From Owenia fusiformis (Eukaryota; Annelida; Polychaeta; Sabellida; Oweniidae), in assembly GCA_903813345.2 (NCBI GenBank), contig CAIIXF020000011.1, forward strand, positions 16,351,754-16,415,753: DNA of 64,000 nt, in the 5' to 3' direction. Below are positions 12,470-24,069 of the stretch, in pieces (position 1 is the first letter of the stretch; the number at the start of each line of letters is the position of its first letter). The translations under genes were made by a program, and so were the position numbers. A model generated the notes under the pieces. That model searched no databases, had not been told where the DNA came from, and was given only the letters and a program-made list of their open reading frames with translations.

Positions 12470-14600
12470 GAGACCACAACGTCTTTGTCACGTTCTTTTT
12501 CACATACATGTATATGTATTTTTCACGTTTAAACCCCGTTTCGTCAACGTCAAAATTAACTGTTTCGACAACGTTGCAAATAAACCAATTTCGTGAGGAC
12601 ATAGCGTCTTTTTGTAACGTTTCCTGCACTTACAAATATTTTTTCACATTTCAATTGAAAACACGTTTCGACAACGTTGAAATTAACCGTTTGCACTACG
12701 TTGAAAATGAACCATTTTGGTCAGAAAATGACGTCTTTGTAACGTGTTTTACAATTACAAATATTTTTCACATTCAAACCATGTTTTGACAACGTTACAA
12801 TTAGCCATTTTCACTACGTGGCAAATGAACCAATTTGGTGGGAAAACAAGGACTTTGTAACGTTTCCTAGACTTACAATTATCTTTCACATTTAAAACAC
12901 GTTACGACAACGTCAAATTTTACTGTTTATATTACGTAGCAAATGTAACAATTTGGTGAGAACTGCAACGTCTTTGTAACGTTTTCTACACTTACAAATA
13001 TCTTTCACATTTAAAACACGTACGTTACGACAACGTCAATTTTTACCGTTTACATTACGTAGCAAATGTACCAAATTTGGTGAGAACGCAACGTCTTTGT
13101 AACGTTTTTTACACTTACAAATATCTTTCACATTTAGAACACGTTACGACGACATCAAATTTTACCGTTTATATTACGTAGCAAATGAAACAATTTGGTG
13201 AGAAGTGCAACGTCTTTGTAACGTTTTCTACACTTACAAATATCTTTCACATTTAAAACACGTTACGACAACGTCAAATTTTACCGTTTACATTACGTAG
13301 CAAATGTACCAAATTTGGTGAGAACACAACGTCTTTGTAACGTTTTCTACACTTACAAATATCTTTCACATTTAAAACACGTTACGACAACGTCAAATTT
13401 TACCGTTTATATTACGTAGCAAATGAAACAATTTGGTGAGAACTGCAACGTCTTTGTAACGTTTTCTACACTTACAAATATCTTTCACATTTAAAACACG
13501 TTACGACAACGTCAAATTTTACCGTTTATATTACGTAGCAAATGAAACAATTTGGTGAGAACTGCAACGTCTTTGATATGTTTCCTGCACTTACAAATAT
13601 TTTACACATTTAAAAAACGTTACGACAACGTTAAATTTTACCGTTTATATTACGTAGCAAATGAAACAATTTGGTGAGAAGTGCAACGTCTTTGTAACGT
13701 TTTCTACACTTACAAATATCTTTCACGTTTAAAACACGTTACGACAACGTCAAATTTTACCGTTTACATTACGTAGCAAATGTACCAAATTTGGTGAGAA
13801 CACAACGTCTTTGTAACGTTTTCTACACTTACAAATATCTTTCACATTTAAAACACGTTACGACAACGTCAAATTTTACCGTTTATATTACGTAGCAAAT
13901 GAAACAATTTGGTGAGAACTGCAACGTCTTTGATATGTTTCCTGCACTTACAAATATTTTACACATTTAAAAAACGTTACGACAACGTTAAATTTTACCG
14001 TTTATATTACGTAGCAAATGAAACAATTTGGTGAGAAGTGCAACGTCTTTGTAACGTTTTCTACACTTACAAATATCTTTCACGTTTAAAACACGTTACG
14101 ACAACGTCAAATTTTACCGTTTACATTACGTAGCAAATGTACCAAATTTGGTGAGAACACAACGTCTTTGTAACGTTTTCTACACTTACAAATATCTTTC
14201 ACATTTAAAACACGTTACGACAACGTCAAATTTTACCGTTTATATTACGTAGCAAATGAAACAATTTGGTGAGAAGTGCAACGTCTTTGTAACGTTGTCT
14301 ACACTTACAAATATCTTTCACGTTTAAAACACGTTACGACAACGTCAAATTTTACCGTTTACATTACGTAGCAAATGTACCAAATTTGGTGAGAACACAA
14401 CGTCTTTGTAACGTTTTCTACACTTACAAATATCTTTCACATTTAAAACACGTTACGACAACGTCAAATTTTACCGTTTATATTACGTAGCAAATGAACC
14501 AAACTGGTAAAAATTCAACGTCATTGTTACGTTTTTCACACCAGCACAAATTTCGAACTTTACTAACACATTACTACAACGTCATTTTTTAACCATCCAC
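12470..14600. repeat. 119 bp satellite array, about 18 copies
   Basis: ACGTCTTTGTAACG recurs at 12968, 13091, 13210, 13329, 13448 and every 119 bp to 14400, with degenerate copies at about 12479, 12606, 12731, 12852 and 14518. Monomers come in variants (GAACTGCAACG, GAAGTGCAACG, GAACACAACG) in a partly periodic order. The marker GATATGTTTCCTGCAC appears at 13573 and 13930, 357 bp (three monomers) apart. About five ACGT tetramers occur per monomer. The array decays toward the interior of the giant element, mirroring the left array. Confidence 0.95.
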
Positions 14601-14711
14601 CGACGTTTTGTTGAATGTCACAATTTTACGTTGCTTTGACGTTTATATAACGGAAATATACAACGTCTCCAGTGAACTTATATACCACATATGAGTGACG
14701 TTACATGGACG

Positions 14712-15434
14712 TCACTGTTTGCTGGGTTTACATTCCATTTTTGAGAGCAATTGAATTGGTGGATATTTTCTCATATGACATTTGGCAACCCAACCATTTC
14801 CCATTGGATTACATGGGTTATGCCATTTTTTTAATTTCCTCAAATTTGACACCAATTTTTGACATATTGTAACGGAGATATTGAATTGAACATTTTCTGA
14901 AATATAGAGAATAGAGTCAAGGCACATATCCATTTACATTATTAGGTTTTCATTCATTCCAGGCTTTAAAAATAAGAGTTCAAACAGACATCGGGATTAA
15001 CATGCATGTAAACCTATGAGGAAAAAGACTGGTCCTTAACTTCTTTTTGGGAGTATAGATAAAAATCAAGATAAACCTTTTATTTCATTTACAGGATACT
15101 TTTCTAAAATCAACCAAAATTTCCTTTGTACAATCACAATATTGAGAGACCTTAACATGTTGTGTTTATGTCGTTTTGTTCCAATGAGGTTCGGATCGAT
15201 GTTTTCATTTCACTCTGGAAACATGATACCAAGAACAAAACAAGTGTTTGATGTGTTTTCTAAAATAATATAGATGGAAGTATATTATATAATTTATATA
15301 TTTTTCAAATTATATTGTTACCATTCAAAAGATGACCATTAAATTGACAATGTGTTAATTTTTTAGATTTTTTATGACTGGTTTAAGAGAAGCGTGTGTT
15401 CAAAAAGTTATCCATATCGATATCACTCCTTTGC
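14712..15434 (-). repeat. Right terminal inverted repeat of the giant element
   Basis: Its reverse complement follows 962-1850 landmark by landmark, from GGAGTGATATCGATATGG through CCTCATAGGTTTACATG to CCCAGCAAACA. The ORF at 14712-14933 (minus) is contained in it and is not recognised as a gene. Confidence 0.65.
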
Positions 15435-15442
15435 TTAAATCT

Positions 15443-16100
15443 TGCCAAAGGATTGGTATCAATATGTTGGAACTTCAACAATGTTTTCTCTTAAACCAGT
15501 TATTGAAAACTGTAAAAGAACACGGTTCTTTATGAAATGTTGACTGATTGACAACACATTTACTGATATGACGAAAATTAGTTTTATATATTTTACATAA
15601 CTGTTCTTGTTAACATTTCTACCAATTCTAGAGAATGAAATGAAATATATTTCCGAGTCTTGTTTGAACAAAATAGCATAATATATAGCATTTACTTAGA
15701 GCTCTCAATATTATATTTGTACAAAAAATTTAGTTTATTTAACAAAAAAGTATTCAAAAAGTTAAAACAAAAAAACCAAAATAGATAAAAATTAAGATAA
15801 ACCTAATTTACTTCATTAACAAGATACTTTTTTAAATCAACTAAACTTTCTTTCCTTTGTACAATTACAATACTGAAAGACCTAAACACGTTGAGCTTAT
15901 GTCATTTTGTTCCAATGAAGTTTGGATAGATGTTTCATTTCATTCCGACATATGATACCAAGAACAAAAGAAGTGTCTGGTGTGTTTTCTAAAGTAATAA
16001 AGACAAAAATCTATATATATTTTTTCATATTATATAGTTAGCATTCAAAAGATGACCATTAAATTGACGATGTGTAAAATTTTCAGAATTCTTTGATGAC
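15443..16100. repeat. Two further copies of the giant element's terminal sequence, head to head
   Basis: 15443-15780 runs in the same orientation as the left arm (GCCAAAGG, CTCTTAAACCAG, GTTGACTGATTGACA, AAAGTATTCAAAAA). 15785-16100 runs opposite and closely repeats 15060-15390 (GATACCAAGAACAAAA, GTGTGTTTTCTAAA, TCAAAAGATGACCATTAAAT). Together with the right arm this gives two back-to-back palindromes, suggesting an adjacent element end or an internal rearrangement. Confidence 0.65.
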
Positions 16101-18524
16101 GATTCTTTTTCAGACGATTTAGACGTGTTATGAAAGAACATGGAGTACGACATTCGTTAGAATGGAGCAAAAGGGTAAGAATATTCTATATGACTTCTAC
16201 CTAAGATGTTTTTCTTCATACCCACGTATCTACTTTGGCGAACATTCCATGATCATACTTCATAGTAAGCCTACTCGTAATTCAAAACCAAAAATGCCAG
16301 AAATATGTGCTAAATTTGCATTTAGTGTTATTTAATTAAGTTTAAACAGAATATCTATTCAACAACGTGGAAGGAATAATATTTACTACTCGGCCAATTG
16401 CTACTTATTTAAGCTCTTTTAATTTTTTATTTTGTTTTCGCACATATTGTGAGTACGTTCCTTATGAATCGATGTATTCATTTAATACAAGGCAGGCTAG
16501 TGATTTTCAGGCAGAAATATGTGTAACACTGCCAGAATCGCTCAGTTTCCGATTCAGCTATAGAATAAGATTCGTATAAATAACGCGTTTTCAGATACCT
16601 GAAGTTAGGATATATAGTATGGCAAGCAATATAAATTACTTACATTTACATAAAGTCAAGTGACAGCAATTTCATAACGAAATTTATCAACCTACCTCTC
16701 AAGTTTTCCAAAAACACGTCTAAATCGTTTGAAAAAACACGTCCGGGACAATCTTCACTGTTAACACTTGGTCACCGTGAATGAGACAAAGTAGTTTTGA
16801 AAGTGACTCCTGACCATAAGAATATGTTTGCATCCTGAAGTTTACATGTTTGCTTCCTTGTTGCTTCCAAATTGTATGATTTGATTGTCATTTTGTGTCC
16901 TATGATTGAAACATTGTTCTTCATATTCAATTCACTCATGTAAGCTTCCGCTAGTTTTTTCAGTAAATACTATGTATTTATATTGTGAATGATCTTTATA
17001 CTTGCTGTTTGATCTAATTATATCATTAAAAAGTAAGAACGTTTTTAACATGAGCTACCTAGCGTTCAGAACGTTGGCTTCTGTTGGTGCATTACGTGCA
17101 TTACATCACTGAACTAGGCAATCTTAAATATTATCGCTGATTTATATTATAAATTAGGGATCGTTTTGACGTTATATCCCAATCAGACAGTGTCTATTTC
17201 GTTTAGTATGCTTAATTTGTACAATTGAATTCCTTTGACACGTCGCAAAAATTTTGTACACTTATTGTTACACATTTTCGCTTTTTAACACGACATAATG
17301 TGACATTTTTGAGAAAAAATGTACACATATGGAAATCCTTTCGCCCTCCATATTTGCCTCTATATCTCAAGATATTTATGACAAATAACTCTGATATCGT
17401 ATGTGCGTATATTAACTATATTAACTGTTGGTTCGGAGCATCATAAAACACGAATCAATTGATATTTTAGGTGAAATAAATATGTATGTTGCTGTGTTTG
17501 AAAACAGGTGAATGGCGTAAATTCGTCCTTTAACTGTATTTTAATACAAGGCAGGCTAGGACATGCAATGTGTTATTTTTTGTTGACCAGACTTAAAGCA
17601 ATCATTACCACAAGGTACCTGTTTGGAATATTGCTTATCTTTTTAAAAAATATCACTTTAATGATGGATTTTTGGGCAATTAAGAAATATTTTATTTTTT
17701 CGGCAAATATAAACACGAATTTCTTAATCTTAATTGTATCGATCGCGTTGATATTTTTGAGCATGCTAATAAAATGTATGTGCTACCAGCTCTTGAAAGC
17801 GGGACGTTTGATATGTCTTAGTCACATAATTAAGTATGTTTTACTATATGTATACAATTTGTCAAATATTTGTATCCTCCAACACATCGGCCATATTAAT
17901 ATACACTATTGATGTATTATTTTGGTGAAACTTATGCCAGAAGGTACATTTTGATAACATATCTTCGATTGCAGACAATGGAGATATATGATTGAGTGTA
18001 GGTATTTCTGTCGTGAATTGGAGTTGTCTTTATTAGGCTGTCCAATATTTTGTATCCTCCAAACATTAAAATATCATCTTTGGGAAAAATATTTTTAGAT
18101 TATTATTTTGAGTAATGAAAGTACTTAATAAAAGGCTTTAGATCAAAATTATGTAATTTTGGAATTATTTGAATTGTCAAAATGACTTTAAAAATATGTG
18201 AAATATAAACGTACAATCAAAAGTTAGTTGTATTCGTATTTTTATGTTTATATTAAAATTACAGCAAAGAATGAGTCATTGCCAAACCAAAACAATATAT
18301 TTCACTCTCACTTTCACATATTCATGTTCATGTTATATCTTTGTGGGAATAGCGATGTATGTAACCTTTACAGTTCTATTCAAAATGCTATAGCTTTCTT
18401 TTGATTTCCATGACCGGCACATAACCATACCACTTTGAATGACGTTTCTCATTCCCTCATTGCCCACGCTGCGTGTTTTTTCATGATATTATATTTTGAA
18501 TGCCGTTTGTCGTTCCCTATGATG
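16101..18524. other. AT-rich region without a confident gene
   Basis: A 24-25 bp inverted pair (core ACGATTTAGACGTGTT) lies at 16106-16130 and 16713-16738. The phrase TTTAATACAAGGCAGGCTAG occurs near 16478 and 17539. The 134-codon ORF at 17508-17912 (plus) encodes a very hydrophobic, Ile/Leu-rich string as expected from AT-rich DNA. I find no family motif and do not call it a gene. Confidence 0.4.
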
Positions 18525-18960
18525 AATGTTTGGCCTTTGAACTTCTGAGAGCTTGTAGATGATTCTAAAACACTGAATTGGTCAATTTGAAGCAAGTTGG
18601 TAAAATACCTTCTTGACCTTGAGAAGGTCAAATATTGTTTTTGACCTTGAGAATATCATTGAAGGTCAAATCTATAGTCAAGTTTGAACTTTTGAGAACT
18701 TCTAGATGATTTTGAAAAAAGAATTGGTCAATTTGAAGCAATTTGAAAAGTACCTTTGACCCTTTTTGACCTTGAGAACGTCAATGAAGGTCGAATCTCT
18801 AATCTAAAGTCAGATTTGAACTTCTGATAACCTGTAGATGATTTGAAAAAATGGTCAATTTGAAGCAAGTTGAAAAAAATATCTTTTTGACCTTATTTGA
18901 CCTAGAAAAAGTCACCGAAGGTCAAATCCTGAAGGTCAAATAGAAAGGATGTCGTTCAAG
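18525..18960. repeat. Three imperfect tandem copies (about 140-150 bp) rich in TGACCT/AGGTCA
   Basis: GAACTTCTGAGAGCTTGTAG, GAACTTTTGAGAACTTCTAG and GAACTTCTGATAACCTGTAG begin successive units, each followed by GGTCAATTTGAAGCAA. Between them are many TGACCTT and GAAGGTCAAA words, including TGACCTTGAGAAGGTCA at 18614-18630. Confidence 0.75.
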
Positions 18961-20267
18961 ATCGCACGTACGACCCCCCCAATTCCCCCACACCCACACA
19001 TCCTGGCTAAGGGCCTGAGTAATATAAAGAACGACTTCAGACAAAAATGTGCGTGCGTGTTATTTAGAAAAAGAAATAACCCCAGTAACTTAAAATCATG
19101 ATGGTCATTTCGAAAAGCTCTTTAAGGTTAGACGTAATCAAAAGCTACGAAAACCAAATTTAGTCTCCTGTTTAAAAAGCCCTTCTTCACTAAATTGGTT
19201 AGATTCTAGGTTTGCTCAGTAACATATTTCTCCTACTAACGAGAATAACCAGAATAGTGGAACCAATTCTAAAAAATCTTAAAATATACTTTACTTCATC
19301 ATCTAGCTTAGACACTTGCTCGTACAAGTACTAGGTTTTTATTTTATCAAGCAAAAGGTAACGGTTAAAAATAGAAAATAGGATTTCATTGCTTCACAAA
19401 AAACGTTGTAGAAACGAACGTTTTGATAATACAAATACAATATTTTGGGATGTCAAAATCCACCTCATTCTAAAAAATGTGTCTAAATTCCATGATGATC
19501 ACTTACAGAATAAAAAAGCTAGAAACTTCTTAAAAGCTCTCCTTATCAATCCTTCTCTTTTACATTTCTTCCGTAGGAGGATAAGTAATATTAGGGGGTT
19601 TAAGCTTGCATGTAAAATCGAAACGCGAACCTATGTTTTGTACCTTACCGTAACGAGCATTATACCATATACTACATTGATAGTTTGTGAAGTTTGAACT
19701 AAAAAATTCACTGTCATGTTCACTGTCTCGGATGTTGTTACAGACATTTACATATAAAAATATCTAGAAACTAGATTAGATCTTTCTGAAAAGATGAAAA
19801 CATCAGTGCTCAAATGTCATCACCCTCGTGCTGTACCTACAGTGCGCGCGTTCACCTGTCACGCCTAATTTGGTACACACCCTGTGATAATAGGACCCGG
19901 TTCATTCACTTTCAAAACTAAACTAATTGAAAGACTTAACACACATAATTAAAAAAAAGCCGAAAGGAATATATTACATTAAAATACCCTTTTGTATACA
20001 AAAGAGTGAAAATTAATAAATATTTTGCTTTTCAACATTATTTATAATGTATGATGTTATAAAGTAGGCCATGTCATAGTAAAAGGGGTACTCTTGGGAT
20101 GATTAATGGAGTCTAATAGAAATGTTTCCTCCAAAACAGATGTATTGGAGAATTCATGATTATTTGACACCCTTTTCTGGAAAGACCATATTAAATGAAG
20201 CCACAAACTTTATAATATAGTGAGGGCATCGGAGAAGAACTGTACATGTAAAATTGTATGAACGTAT
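18961..20267. other. Mostly unassigned sequence; one MITE end
   Basis: 18971-19017 ends in CCTGGCTAAGGGCCTGA and is a worn end of the family at 8853-9060. The ORF at 19389-19697 (plus, 102 codons, basic, with LHFFRRRISNIRGFKLACK) reads somewhat protein-like. I recognise no domain; it could be a retroelement scrap. Confidence 0.35.
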
Positions 20268-20275
20268 GTCTTGCC
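20268..20275 (+). repeat. 8 bp target-site duplication, left
   Basis: GTCTTGCC here is repeated at 21490-21497, immediately outside the foldback element. Confidence 0.65.
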
Positions 20276-21489
20276 TATAACCGGACAACTCATCCCCTAG
20301 ACAACTCATCCCTGGACAACTCATCCCCTAGACAACTCATCCCCTGGACAACTCATCCCCTAGACAACTCATCCCCTGGACAACTCATCCCCTGGACGAC
20401 TCATCCTTTGGCATGTTTGAGTAATTTAATGTAATATTGATAATTCATATATTATTCAAATGATTTTTAAATGTCTTGGTTATCATGTTCTGTTTTAAGT
20501 TTCAAAATCATATAGTACATGAGCACTGGTACTCCACTCGATAATGTTGTAAACAGACCGTTTAGGTAACAAAATGCCTCAAAAGTATGATTTTTGTTTT
20601 TTCCTTATTCCTCCAGTTGTAGGCAGAGTATCATTTGTCTAAGAAAATGTACATGTGTGCGAACAAATAGTTCAGAAGATAACACGATCCTCGATTTGAT
20701 ACCTCACTTTTGATCCTTGATTTAATACCTCACTTTTGTTCCGTAAACATAACCTCAAAAATGATCTGCACTTCTAACTCTTTCCATTTACATAACAATA
20801 GTAAGGTATATTAGCGACGATTCTGTTGTCTTCTGAGTACAAGTGAACAAAGACTTTCTTAAAGGGAAATCTGGAAAGTTGTTTAAAAAACTATGATATA
20901 CCATGGTACTATATGGTATTGTCAAGGAGATAGTCAACCAATAATATGTAATTTGTTTTGTAAATATTTACCTTTAATTTTACTTTTAATATACAATTTC
21001 AATATTATGTTAACATTGATTGAAGAAGCTTTTTTGATGTCATAAGCTCCTTTGATGTCATTATATGTTCGTTGTTCAAAGTTCAAAAATTCTTTAATTA
21101 AGATTATTTTTTCATAGCAGTCACAGATAAAGTTTCTGAAGTTCATGTTTCAAAATTATGCAGAGAGAAAACTTTATTTTTTTGTCATGAAATATTAAGT
21201 CATGTAATATAAGGACAAGAGATGAACGTTTTAATGGCACTGTTTGACTGTTTGACCATTTTATTGTGTCAATAAAGTGAAAAATAATATTTAGAATGAT
21301 TCAAAATATATTTAATAAATATTTATTTTCCAAAAAAAACTTTACAATTTGTGATAAAGGATGAGTTGTCTAGGGGATGAGATGTCCAGGGGATGAGTTG
21401 TCCAGGGGATGAGATGTCCATGGGATGAGTTGTCTAGGGGATGAGTTGTCCAGGGATGAGTTGTCTAGGGGATGAGTTGTCCGTAAGCC
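20276..21489. mobile_element. Foldback element with arms made of an 18 bp tandem repeat
   Basis: The left arm (about 20281-20410) is a tandem run of GGACAACTCATCCCCTAG and close variants, about seven units. The right arm (about 21357-21484) is the inverted run of the same unit. GTCTTGCC flanks both ends, an 8 bp target-site duplication of the size hAT and P-type transposases make. The interior (20545-20840) contains a degenerate member of the repeat seen at 10275-10643 and otherwise AT-rich sequence. The ORF at 20934-21146 (minus) is not recognised, so the element is non-autonomous. The very tips (TATAACCGG versus GGCTTACGG after complementing) are not perfectly matched. Confidence 0.8.
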
Positions 21490-21497
21490 GTCTTGCC
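21490..21497 (+). repeat. 8 bp target-site duplication, right
   Basis: GTCTTGCC matches 20268-20275. Confidence 0.65.
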
Positions 21498-22068
21498 CAT
21501 GTTATCGCTTTTGACATAGGGGTCGTTCAAAATAATTTGCGGCTAATAATTTCAAACGATAACGTTGACTCTATTTACATTTTTATTTTCACAATTCGAT
21601 ACTAATATCCAAGGAAACATGTCTATTGTTTGTTTGGCACACACAACCGTGTTAAATAATATCTTATTTGAAATTAAACCAGACTTATAGAACGATTAAC
21701 GAAAATATGTTAATTTTTTATTCCTTTGACAATTGATCAGGTAACGAAATGCCAATATAGTTCCATTGGTGCCGCTTACGAATTTATAAAATATAATGTG
21801 TTTCCTCTACAATCCCAGAAAAAATATCGTCATATGAATATTTTAATTTTCAAATTTTGTATTTTTTGAAATATCAATTATCGTAAATTGACCCTTATGA
21901 GCAAAATAATCGTGTATGATTATCAAAAATTGGTCTCGTATTTTTTGTTAAATGTACACCTGAAAAGTTTAAGGTAACAAAAAATGAGCGAAAAGGGTCG
22001 CTGTCGGCAGATTCTATTTTTCAAAAATATGACGTCACAATATGGGAAGATTTAAAATGATATATATA
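21498..22068. other. No gene recognised
   Basis: AT-rich sequence between the foldback element and the next hairpin; no ORF or RNA structure stands out. Confidence 0.4.
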
Positions 22069-22222
22069 GGTTATTTACTGGGAGGGATTGAATATGACCG
22101 AAGGGTAATATGATATTGACCGAGGGAGCGCAGCGACCGAGTGTCAATATCATATTTCCCAAGGTCAATATCATATTTTCCGAGGAATAAAACCCATATT
22201 CAATCCCGACCAGAAATAACCT
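22069..22222. repeat. Hairpin with GAGGGAGCGCAGCGACCGAG apex
   Basis: The arms pair GGTTATTT...GGGATTGAATATG with its mirror CATATTCAATCCC...AAATAACC. Near the tip TAATATGATATTGACCGAG is mirrored by CTCGG...TCAATATCATATT. The right half contains an extra tandem AAGGTCAATATCATATTTTC. It resembles the hairpins at 6360-6494 and 25365-25477 in architecture. Confidence 0.8.
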
Positions 22223-22225
22223 ATT

Positions 22226-22485
22226 TATTCCATAATACATTCCTCCTTAAAATGTTACATTTGAATGCTTTTATCAATTAGTCAAGGTTAAAAATAACCG
22301 GGAAAACCAAAAATAGGTTAATACGTTCCAATACGATTTTTGTCCCGGGGACAATACGATTTTTCCATGTAATACGCTCCAATACGATTTTTTCCCGGGG
22401 ACAATACGATTTTTTCATGTAATACGATTCAATACGATTTTTATTCCTTCATATTTCCCTGGGAAAACAGTAGTATTATGGAATA
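22226..22485. repeat. Small inverted-repeat element with internal tandem copies
   Basis: TATTCCATAATAC (22226) and GTATTATGGAATA (22473) bracket it. Inside, 22319-22445 is about 2.5 copies of a roughly 60 bp unit containing CAATACGATTTTT and CCCGGGGACAATACG. It is non-coding. Confidence 0.65.
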
Positions 22486-22968
22486 AATAACTTTAATTAG
22501 AATATTACGTTATATTCCAAAGAATTAAAGTTACATTCATGCGATACCCTAAAATCACAAGTGCGCCACCTTTTTGCGACGTGTCTAATTGATGGTATTA
22601 GATCAGTATTTCAGGCCTAAAATGCCAAGTGCAAAGCTATTATCGCCCATCTGAAAATTGATCGTTTTTTACCCAAGATAAAGTTAGACATCGCACATAT
22701 TTCCATCTTTGCAAATACCTTAGATATCTTAGGTATTTAAAAACAATAATTTTGTACTGAAATACTACAAAAATTAAGTCAAATATTGAGGAGTTCGCAT
22801 AATTGCCGGAATAGGCGGATTCGAATTTTTTGAAGCAAAATTTAGGATGGGTTCGCACGAACCCTCCACGGCCCTGCTTTGCACAGAGTACACATCATCC
22901 TGATACTCATCGCATATTTCCTTTGTAATACTGAGAAGAAATGACGTGTCATGTTTTTTCATGATGAG
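22486..22968. other. 3' flank of the first receptor, no other gene
   Basis: AT-rich sequence; GGTTCGTGCGAACCC at about 22850-22865 is a short palindrome. No similarity to the 3' flank of the second receptor is evident beyond the stop codon. Confidence 0.4.
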
Positions 22969-24069
22969 TTAATATGATGGTACCTGCACTGTGTCTGTAT
23001 TGCATCGTATGAGTGGAGCTGCATTTTGATTGTCCAGACGACGATTAACTTTGGAATACTGCGTCTCGGGAGTACTTAAGTCCAAAGTGGTACCTGGCAG
23101 TCGTCCGAAACATCCCTTCAAAAGCCTCGCGTATCCCTTCTTTATCTCCCCTGTTCTCCATCCATATATGATTGGGTTTGTTATAAAGTTGACATAGGGG
23201 ATATAACATATAAACGTATTGTGAAGTTTTTGCAGAGTTGCGCTCCAGTAGTTGTAGCGTATTAACTTAACTGTTATGTAAGGTACGGCGGTTAGGATGA
23301 GCGTTGTCATAAGTATGACGCTCGTGGCGAACGCCTTGTGATTCTCTTTGAGCTGGGTAGATCTTCCCATTTGTGACAAACGCAAAAGACTAATAGACAC
23401 TTTAATATACAGGAAAATGACAATAAAGTAGATTATTCCGAGCAGACATGGCCAAACTTGGTCCCACGATATGTTCACGTCTTGACCATGGAGAAAGGCG
23501 GCGACTCCCGGGAGGCTTATGATGAGAGATGCCAACCATGCCAAGGCGATGCAACCGTACATATGCCACTTCTTGGATACATTAGCGTATAGTGTCGGTT
23601 GAGAAATGGCGATATATCGCAGAACTGCGAGGATAAGTAACAGAGAAGCGCTTGTGCAGTAGAACGTGGCAAACAAGATGACGCTGACCGCGTGACAATG
23701 AGCAGAGAATGTTAAATGATGTAATGTGTACCAGGTAGCACCTCCAATCATCAGCCGGGGAAAGATTTCTAAAGATGTCGACAAAGCACATAACATATCA
23801 GCTATTGAAAGATTTATAAATAATACATAGATAGCACTGTAATTTGTCACTACCCGATTTATCACGATTATGCTTAAAATATTAATAAAAATTGCACAAA
23901 CGCACAATAAACCAGCAATAATTCCAAAAGTCACGGCCGATGAAAATTCCTCGACAGCAAGAGCGTTCGGTGTGAAATTGTAATAATCGATAGAAAAATT
24001 AAAGTTCAGCTTGAAGTAATCCGTGAAATTAAAATCGGTGGTCCCATTATCCTCATTTTTAAAATCCAT
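22969..24069 (-). CDS. Rhodopsin-class (class A) G protein-coupled receptor, copy 1
   Basis: A single uninterrupted 366-residue frame encodes a seven-helix receptor. The extracellular N terminus (1-42) has four N-glycosylation sequons (N8, N14, N24, N31). Helix 1 has N63, helix 2 the NLSIAD motif (D91), helix 3 ends LRY at 150-152 instead of DRY, helix 4 has W178, helix 6 has AVPY (P263) rather than CWxP, and helix 7 has NPIIY (N298-Y302) followed by an amphipathic segment and C320, a possible palmitoylation site. Helix 5 has no proline at the usual mid position, and the second extracellular loop is very short. Both are traits of the melanocortin/EDG/cannabinoid/adenosine branch, so a MECA-like orphan receptor at the plasma membrane is a reasonable guess. 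The ligand is unknown. The start ATG has A at -3 and G at +4, matching copy 2. The gene is head to head with copy 2 at 50766-51869, about 92% identical. Confidence 0.93.
   Translation of the reverse strand: MDFKNEDNGTTDFNFTDYFKLNFNFSIDYYNFTPNALAVEEFSSAVTFGIIAGLLCVCAIFINILSIIVINRVVTNYSAIYVLFINLSIADMLCALSTSLEIFPRLMIGGATWYTLHHLTFSAHCHAVSVILFATFYCTSASLLLILAVLRYIAISQPTLYANVSKKWHMYGCIALAWLASLIISLPGVAAFLHGQDVNISWDQVWPCLLGIIYFIVIFLYIKVSISLLRLSQMGRSTQLKENHKAFATSVILMTTLILTAVPYITVKLIRYNYWSATLQKLHNTFICYIPYVNFITNPIIYGWRTGEIKKGYARLLKGCFGRLPGTTLDLSTPETQYSKVNRRLDNQNAAPLIRCNTDTVQVPSY

Larger units (their letters stand above)
962..15434. mobile_element. Giant (about 14.5 kb) inverted-repeat-bounded element with internal satellite arrays
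   Basis: Sequence from 962 to about 1850 reappears as a diverged reverse complement at about 14712-15434. Shared landmarks in order are GGAGTGATATCGATATGG, CTTAAACCA, GTTAAGGACCAG, CCTCATAGGTTTACATG and an inner CCCAGC(A/T)AACA. Inside the arms lie a 190 bp tandem array (left) and an unrelated-looking 119 bp array (right), both full of ACGT. The 6.9 kb core contains only smaller hairpins and MITEs and no ORF resembling a transposase, integrase or polymerase, so the unit appears non-autonomous. Foldback elements with tandem repeats in their arms are known from animals, including sea urchin TU elements; membership of that group is inference. An inverted duplication that later collected satellites is an alternative. 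Confidence 0.6.

Noticed and set aside
16114-16174. Exon-like segment with TTTTTCAG before and GTAAGA after, open in one frame
   Set aside because: Its first 15-20 bases recur inverted at 16713-16738, so it belongs to a repeat. No partner exon was found.
17508-17912. 134-codon hydrophobic ORF
   Set aside because: Its composition is as expected from very AT-rich DNA. There are no membrane-protein family motifs, and an overlapping antisense ORF is equally long in parts.
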